Origin: Iris pallida
Lineage: Eukaryota > Streptophyta > Magnoliopsida > Asparagales > Iridaceae
Direction of reading: 5' to 3'
Assembly: GCA_029216955.1 (NCBI GenBank)
Contig: JANAVB010004000.1
Coordinates: forward strand, 4,916,244-4,980,243
Length of the DNA: 64,000 bases
Positions 1 to 10,113 of the stretch are shown here, piece after piece. Numbering within the stretch: the first letter of the stretch is position 1; each line of letters opens with the position of its first letter. The notes beneath the pieces were generated by a model. The model was given only the letters and a program-made list of their open reading frames with translations, was not told the DNA's origin and did not search any database. A program made the position numbers and the translations under genes.

Positions 1-1235
1 TGTTTTATATCATCGAATGCTTTCTGACATTCATCATTCCAGACAAAAGAGACATATTTCTTCATAAGTTTGTTGAATGGTCTGCAACGTCCTGATAAAT
101 TAGAGATGAATCTCCTGATATAAGCGATCCTTCCTTGAAATCCTCGTAGCTCTTTTAAGGTGCGTGGAGGACGCATCTCTTGGATGGCTTTGATCTTCTC
201 GGGATCCACGTGTATACCTTTAGAGGTAATGACGAAGCCGAGAAATTTACTACTAGAGACGCCTAAGAAGGACTTAGTAGGGTTCATCTTTAATTGATGC
301 TTACGCATTAGATCAAAAATAGTCTTCAAATCTTGGATGTGATCCTCCTTTTGTCGACTTTTGACTGTAATATCATCAACATAGCATTCGACTGTTTTCC
401 ACAAATGTTCACGAAATATAGTGCTCATAGCTCGTTGATAAGTTGCTCCTGCATTCTTGAGACCGAATGGCATAACTGTATAACAGTATGTACCAATCAG
501 CGTTCTGAAAGAAGTGTGCTTTTCGTCGTCTGGAAACATTTTAATCTGATTGTACCCAGAATACCCGTCCATGAATGACATCCGTTCAAATCCACAGGTA
601 TTATCAATCATGACATCAGTGATCGGTAGAGGGAATTCGTCTTTAGGACATGCCGCATTGAGATCGCGGAAGTCTATGCATACTCTGATCTTGCCAGTCT
701 TTTTAAGGACAGGAACTATGTTAGCCATCCAATCGGGATGTTGTTCCTCTCTAATAAACCCGGAGGTCATGAGTTTATTGACTTCAGCTTCAATTGCATC
801 CATAATGTCTGGACAAAATTGTCGCTGTTGTTGTTTGACCGGTTTAGCATTCGGCAAGATATTAAGCTTGTAAGTTGCAATTTGTGGATCAAGTCCTGGC
901 ATATCTTCATAACTCCAAGCGAAGACATCGATGTAGTCACGAATGAGTTTGATCATGTCTTGCTTATCAGTTTCTGAAAGACTTTCACAGATGAATATTG
1001 GTTTGGGAGATCCCTCTTCACCAACATCTATTTGAACAAGTTTGTCTTCAGTCGGAGGTTCTTTTTGCTTGAAACGGAACTCCCATTGATTATCTAATCT
1101 TTGGGCCCATTGTTCTGATTCAGGTGAGATTTCAAACTCTTCTTCGTCTTCATCACTTTCTTTAGAATGGTCAATAGAAACTATCTTGGAAGACAGAATG
1201 TTGCAGTAGAAATCGCCGATACTCGTATCGGAATC
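1..1235 (-). CDS. Reverse transcriptase of Tat element A, 3' end beyond window
   Basis: RNA-directed DNA polymerase domain of the pol polyprotein, which copies element RNA to DNA in cytoplasmic particles. I read the frame through from the TAG at 1238-1236 to base 1 and met no stop, about 411 codons. In order it shows a WSYEDMPGLD linker, the VCIDFRDLN block, the FMDGYSGYNQI block with the first catalytic Asp, the MPFGLKNAGATYQ block and an intact YVDD motif near 380-390. It is followed by the thumb/connection region with LGFVITSKGIHVDPEKI. It is in the same frame as the protease upstream and separated from it only by the TAG. The rest of the connection, both RNase H domains and integrase are off the window. 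No ATG at the junction is needed if the product is a polyprotein. Confidence 0.85.
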
Positions 1236-3300
1236 CTAAGAAGTGGTACTGGAAGAATCAGATCTCTTATCTTCATCAGACTCGAGATCTTCATGAATAA
1301 TATTGATAAAAGGAGTAGGAGCTATATAGCCCAATCCGCATTTCATCCTTCCATATTTCAGAGGAGGAATCCGGACAGGCATTTTTCTTCCTTTTCCACT
1401 GTTGAGGCCAGTCCTGAAGTTATAGCCCATATTTTTGATGATGTCTTTAGATTGCTGACTATAGCGACGTAGTTGTAATCTTCCAGTATCATCATTTTTG
1501 TCATCATCTTCTAAATCAGAAGGACTTTGGGGCCCTTTATAGAAGAATATTGGAATGTCTCCTGGCTTTCTGCTGGGAACTAGAAAGTATGACGATTGTA
1601 CAGGTTCTAGAGATATATCTGTATGAACAGTCTGTACAACTCCTATGGTTATTGTGCTCAAGTCATCTAACAAATGTAAATAACTATGAACATAATTACA
1701 CACATCAGCGTACTGCAAAGATGGAGACTTTTCATTAAATATAAAAGCAGCAATATTTACATTGGGAGAAGGCTGAGCTTTAGAGATTTTAGCCAAGTCA
1801 ATGACTAAAGGGGAAGAAGAAGAATGAGAAGAAGCTTTGTTTCGATTAAGATCGATAACAAATGGCTCAGAAGAGGTGAGCTCCCTTGAAGCTTGAGATG
1901 GAAAAATAATCCGCCCTCCAACTGGAATTAGCAGAGTATCCTGTGAAGATACAGGAATTGTAGTACGCCCACTGACAGGAATAATCATTGTGTCTTGAGC
2001 AAACGACTGAGGTAACGGAGAAATCCGTCCACTCACCGGAATGATGAAAGAACCTTCTCCAGAGAATTTGGGAGATTGTTGCTGAGTAATTCGACCTTTA
2101 ACAGGAATTATTAAGGTCTCACTTTGTGAATCCTCTTTCTCCATAGCTTGTATGACCCTTGTATACTCTTCTTCGTACATTCGGGAATCATTGAAATAAG
2201 CTTCAACCCCATAGAAGAGATTTATGTCAGCAACTTCTTTTTGTACTCTTCCATTGCTATCAATGTATTTAAAACACTGATGAAGAGTAGAAGGCACCAC
2301 ATTATTTTCATGAAGAAAGGGCCTCCCAGGAAGAAGGTTGTAGGATCCCACGATCTCAATCACATAGAAAGTGACTTTGGATCTGAAATTGCCTATTTGA
2401 AGCTTCAGATGAATCTTTCCCAAAGGCTCGCTTCGGCTTTGATTGAATCCCAGGATAGTAGTAACCGTCTTGGAGAGTTTGTGAAGAGGGATTTTTAGTT
2501 CATCCAATAGGCTCTTTGGCATTATGCTTATAGCAGACCCTGGATCAATAAGGATACGATCTATCTTCATCGTATCGATATAACCGGTGTAGTAGAGAGA
2601 CCGATCATATCGATTATCCTCCAGTAGCATGTCATCTTGTGTAAAGGTGATATTTGGGATAATCTCCAATACACTGTTGTAATGTAAGCAAGTGGCAGGT
2701 TCTGCATCTGGCTTCTTCAATTGTGCAAGACAAGAGTCTGCTTGAAGAAGTACTTCACTTAACGTCTCCCGAGTCTCTTTAGAAAGACGTAGAAGTTCAA
2801 AGAGGGACATTCTAGCTGGAGTATTAGCAAGTTGAGCTAGAATGCCGAAGTTGTAAGGCTTCTGAAAGCCCAAGAGGAGGGGACTTCTTGATTGGTTTAT
2901 CAAACCGAGCCTGTTGTTTGCCTTTCTCAAGAGCTGTGGGCTTGGAAGGAGCAGGTTCAACCGGTGTAGTTGAAGGAACAGGTGCAGTGGATGATTCTTC
3001 TTCAGGAGGAACATTAGGAGCATCTTTATCAGCTGGAGGGATATCAGGAGTATCCTCAGGATTCTTGGAATAATCCTTTAGATAAGGTTTTCCCGTTCGA
3101 GTAGCACTAACAAGTGCTTCTTCTTTCTCTTTTGGCTCTGTGTCCGAGGTAGACCCAAGAGACGTCATATGACATGACTTAATCTTTCCAGCCTTTTTGG
3201 ACTTTCGAGAAGTAGTATTTTGAGGAAAAGAAGATTCAAAATCTGCCACTAGATCAGGATGAACCCACATGATTTCTCCAGTTTCCAAAGTGATTGGCAC
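1236..3300 (-). pseudogene. Protease region of Tat element A, frameshifted
   Basis: C-terminal gag and aspartic protease part of the polyprotein. Two overlapping frames, 3300-2824 and 3023-1236, together cover the region homologous to 8190-10110 of element B. A one-base insertion near 2868 in a run of t joins them. The retropepsin-like core reads LIDPGSAISIMPKSLL, a D-x-G-S-A active-site variant seen in this group. It is followed by a flap/second-half region with LGFNQSRSEPLG and YNLLPGRPFLHE. A proline/serine-rich stretch with repeated IIPV-GRI units lies between about 2120 and 1890. The frame ends at a TAG (1238-1236) that element B has at the same place. The frameshift makes this copy's product unlikely unless it is repaired or recoded. 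Confidence 0.8.
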
Positions 3301-3312
3301 TAATCCTTCAAA

Positions 3313-5091
3313 TTATGGAGGAGGAATATTCACTATCTCAAGAGTTGCCTTGGGAATAGGAATGATCCCACTTTCAAGGAGTTGAGGAGGAAAATCTCCG
3401 AATTGCATAGAGACGACGTTGGAGGTGACGGTCTTCTCTTTCGGAGAAAGGGAGATAGCTCCAGATTTAATCATTTCTTGGATCTTTCCTTTCAGTACAT
3501 AACATGTACGAATTGTGTGACCCAACATTCTGTGATATGGGCAGTATTTGGGATGATCTGTCTTACCAGCTTCATCAGGTTTCTTAATTTCAGGTAATTG
3601 TATTTTATTACCTTTCAGCAGACATTCAAAGATACCAAGGACATCGTCATCATCGAAAGAGTATTCTTCCTTGGGGCGAGGTGTTCTTGGTTGTTGAGTT
3701 GTAGAGGTAGGAGAAGTTTGAACAGTTGATGCATCTTTGCTCTGAAGATTAACTTCAAGAGTTTCTTTTCCTTTGCGAACATTGTTTTTATTGTTAGTAC
3801 CTTGACCTGTTTCTTTGGGAGTCATCTGCACTCCTAAACCTTTGAAGGTTTCAGCACTAATTTCTGCAGCCTTGGCACTAACTATGAAAGAAGGCCAGTC
3901 TTGAAATTAGGTGGATCCTGTCCACATGTTGATGATTGGCAACAAGTTTGATTTGTATGTGTCGATGGTGACAGCATCAGGAGTTCTAAGAGGCATCTTC
4001 AGAGCTTCTTTTCGAAACCGTTCAATGTAATACTCTGTAGTTTCATTATTTTTCTGCTTGATTCTAATAAGAGCAGACATAGTCATGTCATTGAGCCCTT
4101 CATAGAACCGTTCAAGAAACATCTGTTTAAAACCGGCAAATAAGGTAATGCTCCCATCTGGAAGACTTCTATACCATTTATAAGCCGTTCCCTTGAGACA
4201 TCCAATAAACACCCGAGTAAGGAGGGCGTCGCTTGGTTGCAATTGATCAGTCATCACTTCAAAGTGATTAATAAACTGACTTGGGGAAGTGGTTCCATCA
4301 TAGAATGAGATAGTAGGAGGCTTGTATTTAGGAGGATATGATACTTGCTTCCATTCTATCGGATAAGGTTGCTTGATGCCTAACCTTTGTAAACCATCTT
4401 TCTGTTTGAATGCTTCAAATTGAGTTTTGAGATTCCTCAATTCTTCATTAACACCTCCGGAAGATTGTGGAGTTGTAGCTTATAGAGAATAGGTGGGAGG
4501 AGGAACAGCATTGTAAGCACTATCCCCAGCTCCAGAGAGACTAGGATTTGGTTGAGCTGGTCCAGGAGTATTGGATTGTACTGCTGGAGGAACTTGTACT
4601 GGACTCATATCAGCGTCAGTTGGTATGGCATCTGGTACAGTCTGTCGATTTTACAACTGAGCTGTCATGAGTTCATACATTGATTTCATAGTATCAGCTA
4701 TAGACTTCATTTGCTGTTCCAAAGAAGCAATTCTTTGATCTTGAGGAGTCAAGGAAGAGGAAGGTTCATTGTTCAATTCATTATTCCCATCCACCATATA
4801 CGTCATGACTGTACGAGGGATTATTGATGAACTGGTGGATATTGTTTGTTCTGAATTACTGCTTCGTGCATCAAAGTCATTTATAGGAGAACTACCCCCA
4901 GTAGGAAGAGGTGGGAAGTTAGATTCTCCCAGAAATTCATAATCATCTTCAGAGATCAAATTTCTTTGACTAGAAGCTAAGACTCTTGCTCTGGTGTTTC
5001 TATATACTCCATCTGGACTATCAGCTCTACCCCCAGTATCCCGAGAGGTCATGTTGACAGAAGCAAACAAAGGCTCATCTTCATCAGGCAT
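3313..5091 (-). pseudogene. Gag of Tat element A, interrupted by stops
   Basis: Structural capsid/nucleocapsid protein of the retrotransposon. One frame runs from the ATG at 5091 to the TAA at 3315-3313 but is cut by several stops, at about 4651, near 4480, and 3907, which leaves open pieces 5091-4651, 4440-3907 and 3831-3313. The first piece is Ser/Thr-rich and ends in a probable coiled coil (QDQRIASLEQQMKSIADTMK). The second is the retrotransposon gag core, with KWYRSLPDGSI and ERFYEGLNDM. The third carries a variant zinc knuckle, C-x2-H-x4-H-x4-C (CPYHRMLGHTIRTC), instead of CCHC. The same variant occurs in element B, so it is a family trait rather than decay. The TAA at 3907 and the one at 3313 are each one C-to-T change from the Gln codon CAA. 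Confidence 0.82.
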
Positions 5092-5133
5092 AGGTTCACA
5101 CTGAATCCGATTAAAGATAGATTGTTATTTTGT

Positions 5134-5263
5134 TTGACATCTGCATTGCATTGTGACTCTTGGCTGGAAGTCACATTCATGATCAACATGGTCATAAGTC
5201 ATTGATTGACATCTGCATTAAATTATGACTCTTGGATAGAAGTCACATTCAGCATGGTCCTTT
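5134..5263 (-). repeat. 72-bp tandem duplication at the 3' end of ORF1
   Basis: Two imperfect copies start at 5134 and 5206 with ttgacatctgcatt, each followed by tgactcttgg and gaagtcacattca. The second copy contains the ORF1 stop codon and its last codons. The first lies in the spacer before gag, so the spacer seems to have been made by duplicating the ORF1 terminus. Confidence 0.75.
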
Positions 5264-6621
5264 GACACAGAATCACTTCTTCTCTTCTGTTGAAGATATT
5301 CTCGTAAATCTGTTTGTGAAGATTGAGGAGTATATTTCCTGTTCTTGGGTCTTGATGGCTCTTGATTATATAGAGAATGATTAATATGAGCCACATAGTT
5401 TCTTGCATACTCTGCATCTGGATCTCTTATCTTTGTTTCCAACTGGTATGGTTTCTTAACACCAGAAGTGTTAAGTTTTGTTCTTAGATCAGTTGGAGGT
5501 AACACATTGGTTTTGGAAACATGGAGTTTTCCTTCCATTGACCTAGATATTTGCAGAGAAGGAAAAGTTGAACCACCCCCTTGATTAGGAGTTGGTAACA
5601 AACCCTCTTTTATGGACAGATTCTGTGCCCAATTCGGAGAAGTCATAGAAGAAGACACTAAGGAATGTTTCTTCTTAGACTCATTCAAGTTTTGAGACAT
5701 AGAATGTCCAGAAGGAAGAGTAGTCAAAAGACCATCTTCTTTTCTTTGACTAACAAAATTGTCAGTCAAAGCTGTTCCTGAAGTAAAAACTACAGGAACA
5801 GAAGAAACAACTAAAGAGTTATTCCTTTTCGAAGGGACTTTGTGTGGAAGACCACCCCCAGTTCTAGTGGAACTTGGCAAAGAAGAAGAGATAGCTAAAG
5901 AGCTATTCTTCTTAGATGAAATACACGCTGAAACAGGCTTGGTTAAAGAACCAATGCTGTTAGCGTGACTTTTGACTTTGGAAGTACACGCTGGAACAGA
6001 CTTGGCTAAGGAGCCAGCACTGTTAGCGTGATTATTGATTTTAGAATTACACACTGGAACAGACTTGGCTAAGGAACCAGTGCTGTCAGCGTGACTTTTG
6101 GGTTTGAAATTGTACGCTGGAACAGATTTGGCTAAGGAGCCAGTACTGTCAGCGTGACTTTTAATTTTGGAGACATACACTGGAACAGATTTGGCTAAAG
6201 AGCCAGTACTGTCAGCATGATTTTTGGATGTGAGATTGCACACTGGAACAGATTTGGCTAAAGAGCCAGTATTGTCAGCGTGACCTTTGATTGCTGTCAT
6301 CTTCGAGCGCACAAGAGTGTGCGTGCTTGCAGTAGAGTTCTTGCCAGTGTTAGGAGTAGACACTGTGGCAGAGACTTCACCATTGGCTGCCAACTGATTC
6401 TTAGGGACATAGACAGAGTGTCCCTTCGACTTGGCAGTGATGATGGAGGTTGTAGTGGGCTTACCACTCTTAGCCCGCTGCATTTCTTCATAGGCGAGTT
6501 GATCAAATTGGATCGTCATCACCTTCTTCGTCGAGCCGATTGACGAAGTGTCGCATTGAGTTGTTGCCATCTCAGAAGAGGAGATGGATTTCCCCAGCAG
6601 AGTTGCCAATTTCTTTTCCAT
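5218..6621 (-). CDS. Extra ORF (ORF1) of Tat element A with six 21-residue repeats
   Basis: An intact 467-codon frame between the 5' LTR and gag. It has no recognised domain. It is Ser/Thr/Lys-rich and probably disordered. Residues 114-239 are six tandem 21-residue repeats with the core HADSTGSLAKSVP and a variable Lys-rich tail; the last copy is the most diverged. The C-terminal part is Ser/Lys-rich, with a basic YNQEPSRPKNRKYTP segment. The first ATG (6621) lies 5' of the primer-binding site, so the frame reads through it. The Met at codon 18 (about 6570) lies just beyond that site and is the more plausible start. Upstream ORFs are known in Ogre/Tat elements but their function is not settled. 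I cannot assign one here. Confidence 0.7.
   Translation of the reverse strand: MEKKLATLLGKSISSSEMATTQCDTSSIGSTKKVMTIQFDQLAYEEMQRAKSGKPTTTSIITAKSKGHSVYVPKNQLAANGEVSATVSTPNTGKNSTASTHTLVRSKMTAIKGHADNTGSLAKSVPVCNLTSKNHADSTGSLAKSVPVYVSKIKSHADSTGSLAKSVPAYNFKPKSHADSTGSLAKSVPVCNSKINNHANSAGSLAKSVPACTSKVKSHANSIGSLTKPVSACISSKKNSSLAISSSLPSSTRTGGGLPHKVPSKRNNSLVVSSVPVVFTSGTALTDNFVSQRKEDGLLTTLPSGHSMSQNLNESKKKHSLVSSSMTSPNWAQNLSIKEGLLPTPNQGGGSTFPSLQISRSMEGKLHVSKTNVLPPTDLRTKLNTSGVKKPYQLETKIRDPDAEYARNYVAHINHSLYNQEPSRPKNRKYTPQSSQTDLREYLQQKRRSDSVSKDHAECDFYPRVII
5905..6282 (-). repeat. 63-bp x 6 coding minisatellite inside ORF1
   Basis: Six in-frame copies of a 63-bp unit encode the 21-residue repeats of ORF1. 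On the plus strand each contains a version of agagccagtactgtcagcg followed by tgactttt. The period is a multiple of three, so copy number can change without breaking the frame. One copy shares 19 identical bases (5962-5980) with the LTR tandem repeat at 7510-7528. Confidence 0.9.
6590..6609 (-). other. Primer-binding site of Tat element A
   Basis: On the minus strand TTGGCAACTCTGCTGGGGA follows the LTR. It starts with TGG, the complement of a tRNA CCA end, and sits between the LTR promoter and gag. Ogre-type elements are reported to prime from tRNA-Arg. I could not check the tRNA match here. The site lies inside the first codons of ORF1. Confidence 0.6.
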
Positions 6622-6782
6622 AAATAAATTCCTTTATTTATTCTGTTTCTGGGAAAATTACAACTGTGAAAATCTGATCTAGAAGACGATCACTTTATCC
6701 CTTGGACTATGCGAAGAAGAAAAGCTCTCAAAATTTTGACAGTAGATAACTATGTATCTGTACAATGAATGAGAAAAAGAAC

Positions 6783-6794
6783 TCTATTTATAGA
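6783..6794 (-). promoter_or_regulatory. TATA box of LTR A
   Basis: TCTATAAATAGA on the minus strand. Element B has the same ctctataaatagag block at 14481-14494 at an equivalent place in its LTR, which supports a conserved core promoter. Confidence 0.7.
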
Positions 6795-7005
6795 GTCAAA
6801 AATAACTGTAAGGATAACTGACTTCACAGTCTATACCTAGTTAAAAATCACGCAGGATTTAACATACGCAAGACTGTGAGCAGTTACTGGACGTGGCCTG
6901 TAACTGTTGGACACATGGCGATCATGCATGAGTCGTGTGCAAGTTACAGGACACGCAGGCAAGAGATCAGTGGCATGGCTGCCACGTACTCCAATTTGAT
7001 GAAAT

Positions 7006-7202
7006 CTACGCAGACTTATTGAAGACAAAATCGACGCAGACTCGGGATAGAAAGCTTCAAAATCTACGCAAACTTGGGGCAGGAAGCTTCAGAATCCACG
7101 CAGATTTGGTGAAGAAAACTTCAGAATCCACGCAGACTTGAGGAAGAAAACTTCAAAATCCATGCAAACTTGAGATGAAGATCTCACAATACACGCAGAC
7201 TT
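7006..7202. repeat. 32-bp minisatellite in LTR A
   Basis: Seven copies of a unit containing ccacgcagactt start at 7006, 7032, 7064, 7096, 7128, 7160 and 7191, so the period is 32 bp except for one short first step. They lie in the U3 part of the LTR, upstream of the TATA box. Confidence 0.88.
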
Positions 7203-7500
7203 GAGATAAGACTGCCAGCTGTCTTGATTCAGTGTGCCTCGACTGACACAAAATCTCTGACAGTGATTGCTTTTGTCAGTCACATTAAATGACAAGAAAC
7301 TCTTTCGGTACGCCAACTTGACGAAGGTTGAGTCTTGCTGAAGAAGATTTCGAAAATCACGCAATAGACGGCTGTGATCTCTCGAATTCTGTACATACGT
7401 GGCATACAAAGAGACATTCTTCGACGGTCGTGCTGTCAGTCATAATGACTCTCTGTTAAATGATGAGCTGTCCCTCAGCGTGATTTGTAAATATTGTCTG

Positions 7501-7586
7501 GATCAACTGAGCGTGACTTTTGACTTTGCCCTGATCAACTCAGCGTGACTGTTAGACTTGTTCTGATCAACTCAGCGTGACTGTCA
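7501..7586. repeat. 32-bp x 2.7 tandem repeat at the outer end of LTR A
   Basis: Units start at 7501, 7533 and 7565 with gatcaactcagcgtgact. The last copy ends at the LTR terminus. Bases 7510-7528 are identical to 5962-5980 in the ORF1 repeat. Confidence 0.88.
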
Positions 7587-7591
7587 TTTTT

Positions 7592-8769
7592 AAAGGCCTA
7601 CAAATGCCAAAGCAGCCGAGGTCAGTACCGAAAAGTTCAAGCATTTAAGAGTCCAAATGAGTCATCCTAACCAAGATGAACATTCTATACCCGAGGGTAG
7701 TAATCGCCAGAATAATCGCAAGAGTAAAGAAACATTGGCCATCAATCTTAAAGGCAAGGAGTCTTTGGTTGTCAATGTTACTCAGACGGCATCCACTCCA
7801 TCAGCACCACCGCAGAAGACAACTCGTCCAAAAGAAGAGTATTCTTTTGATGAATATGATACTTTAAGCATCTTCGATTACTTGATCAAAAGCAATAAGC
7901 TTCAGGTTCCAGAGGCAAAACGGCCAGAAGAAGTGGGTAAAATAGATCACCCTAAATACTGTGTTTATCACAAATTTATAGGGCATCCAACCAGAGCATG
8001 TTATGTGCTCAAAGGCAAAATACAGGAGTTGGTCAACTCTGGAGCAATTACTCTACAACATGACGAGAAAACGGTGACTGCTAATGTGGTTTCTTTACAA
8101 TTCAGTAATTTTCTGCCACAACTTGTACAAGATGGTGTTGTCTCCATTCCAAGGACTACTCTTGAAATTGTGAATCTCCCACCTCCTCAAAATGAAGGTC
8201 TCGTTCCGCTGTCAACCGACAAAGGAGAGATTATGTGGATTCATCCAGATCTGGTAGCAGAATTTGAAACACCCTCCTCTTCTAAGCTAAAGAAGCATTC
8301 CAAATATAAATTCAAGAACTGCAATATGGTATCCTTTGAACCAGTAACAGAAGAAGAAATTCTAATGGGCACTAGATCAGGGAAATCCTATCTGCGGGAG
8401 AATTCTAAAAATCAAGAGAACCCTGCTCCATCTCCTGATGTTCCTCCTTCATCATCTTCTCCTGCTGAGAATACACCATCCACATCCTTGCCGGTGGTCG
8501 AACCATATTTTCCTAAATCAACATCAGCAGACAAGGGAAAGCAACATGTTCACTTTAACAAAGCACTAAAGAAGTCCTCATCTCTTAGACTTGAAAAATC
8601 TTACAATTTTGACATATTGGCTCAATTGGCCAATACTCCAGCAAGATTGTCAATCTTTGAACTTTTACGTCTCTCAAAAGAGGCTCGAGAGACGTTAAGT
8701 GAAGCCTTGATGCAGGCTGACGCTTGTCTTACTCTTCTCAAGAAACCTAAAATGGAGCCAGTAAGCTGA
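7592..8769 (+). pseudogene. C-terminal gag of Tat element B
   Basis: The homologous frame begins before the ATG at 7657, at about 7592 (AKAAE block shared with element A), so the visible ATG is not the original start. It carries the variant knuckle C-x2-H-x4-H-x4-C (CVYHKFIGHPTRAC) and the EEYSFDE block found in A. The Pro/Ser-rich linker to protease follows, then the YNFDILAQLANTPARLS segment. It ends at an in-frame TGA (8767-8769), beyond which the same frame continues. The capsid core equivalent to 4440-3907 of A is missing because the element is cut at 7592. Confidence 0.78.
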
Positions 8770-10113
8770 GCACATTGTCATAGTATATTTGAATTAATGC
8801 CTAATATCACTTTTACACAAGATGACATGTTGTTAGAAGACAATCGTCATGATCGTCCTTTTTATTTTACGGGGTATGTAGATACTATGAAAGTCGATCG
8901 CATTCTGATTGACCTCAGGTCTGCTCTTAGCATTATGCCGAAGTCTTTACTGGATACTTTGAAGATCCCAGTGCATAGCCTCTCTATAACTATCACTACC
9001 ATATTGGGATTCAATCAAGGAAGAAGTGAACCTTTGGGGAAGATACGCCTAAAACTTCAAATTGGCAATCTTTGTACAAAGGTAGCTTTCTATGTTATTG
9101 ACAATCATGGCTCATACAACACTTTGTTGGGAAGGCCATTCCTCTATGAACATAATATTGTACCCTCCACGTTCCACCGATGTTTCAAATATGTGGATGG
9201 TAATAGAGAAGTCCAAAAAGAGGTTGCAGATCTGAATCCTTTCAAAGGAGTTGAAGCATATTGCAACGATTCTCGTATATACAAGGAGGAATTCATGAAG
9301 GTGGTACTAGCAATGGACACAGATGAAGAACAGAAGAATGTGTCAAATGATACTCTGGTGATTCCCGTCAAAGGATGCACCTCATGTCCTCAGTCTTCCA
9401 ATCCACTGACTATCTATCTTCCTTCCCATGAGAAGCGGCCTAAGGGTGATAGTCAAGAACAAAGGGAGCTCACCTCTTCTGAGCCATTTGTAATCGATCT
9501 TCGTCGTAAGAAGCTCCCTCCTCCTTCTCGTTCTTCTTCTCCCCCTCTTGTCATCAATCTGACTAAGCCTACTAAGGCTAAAGTCCCTGTTGTAAATAAT
9601 GGTGTAAAAATCAATAAAGCATCTCCTTTGCAGTATACTGATGTCTTTCACTATACTCAGTGTTATTTGGATATGCTAGATAACTTTAAACCGCTTACAA
9701 AAGAAGTCGTATCATCTCTGCGAAATGTGGTATCACTGGATTCAATACAAGAGTCATACTTCTTAGTACCGTCTCGAAAGAAAGATGAAAAGCCTATATT
9801 CTTCAACAAAAGAGAGGAACCAAAAATCATGCTCTATAATGATAATAGAGATGATATAAGAAGGCTACAATTACGACGTTATAGTCTACAATCCAAAGCA
9901 ATCATCCGTAAAATGGACTATGATTTCAGAATAGGCCTCAACAATGGTAAAGGAAGGCAAACTCCTCTTCGTATTGCTGTTCCAAAAGGAAAATCACAAC
10001 AATACCACAGTAAAACAAAATGAGGACTAGGTTATGCTTCACCACTTCCAACTCCGGAACCTTCTGAATCTGATGAAGAAGAACGTTCTAATTCTTCTGA
10101 TTCTATCTCATAG
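8770..10113 (+). pseudogene. Protease region of Tat element B
   Basis: Same frame as gag. The open part is 8797-10023, with a TGA at 10021-10023 and the TAG shared with element A at 10111-10113. The retropepsin active-site segment reads LIDLRSALSIMP where A has LIDPGSAISIMP, so the conserved Gly after the catalytic Asp is replaced by Arg and the enzyme is probably dead. The second half, with LGFNQGRSEPLG and YNTLLGRPFLYE, is preserved. The linker with Ser/Pro runs and SEPFVIDL matches A. Confidence 0.78.

Larger units (their letters stand above)
1..7586 (-). mobile_element. Tat/Ogre-lineage Ty3/gypsy LTR retrotransposon (element A), truncated by window edge
   Basis: Read on the minus strand the order is 5' LTR (7586 to about 6612), primer-binding site, an extra ORF (6621-5218), gag (5091-3313), protease (3300-1236) and reverse transcriptase (1235 to the edge). 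An extra ORF ahead of gag is a known habit of Tat/Ogre elements. A related copy at 7592-14720 carries a second RNase H, also typical of Tat. RNase H, integrase and the 3' LTR should lie left of the window. Gag-protease has nonsense codons and one frameshift, so this copy is probably defective, although reverse transcriptase is open as far as can be seen. Confidence 0.85.
6612..7586 (-). repeat. 5' LTR of Tat element A
   Basis: On the minus strand it begins TGACAGTCACGCTGAG at 7586, right where homology to the gag of element B starts on the other side. It ends next to the primer-binding site near 6612; the inner boundary is approximate, because no clear CA end is visible. It holds two tandem-repeat tracts (7501-7586 and 7006-7202), a TATA box (6794-6783), and a block near 6710-6660 that is alike in element B's LTR (gggataaagtgatcgtctt). 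The transcript should start about 30 bp past the TATA box and run left. Confidence 0.7.
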
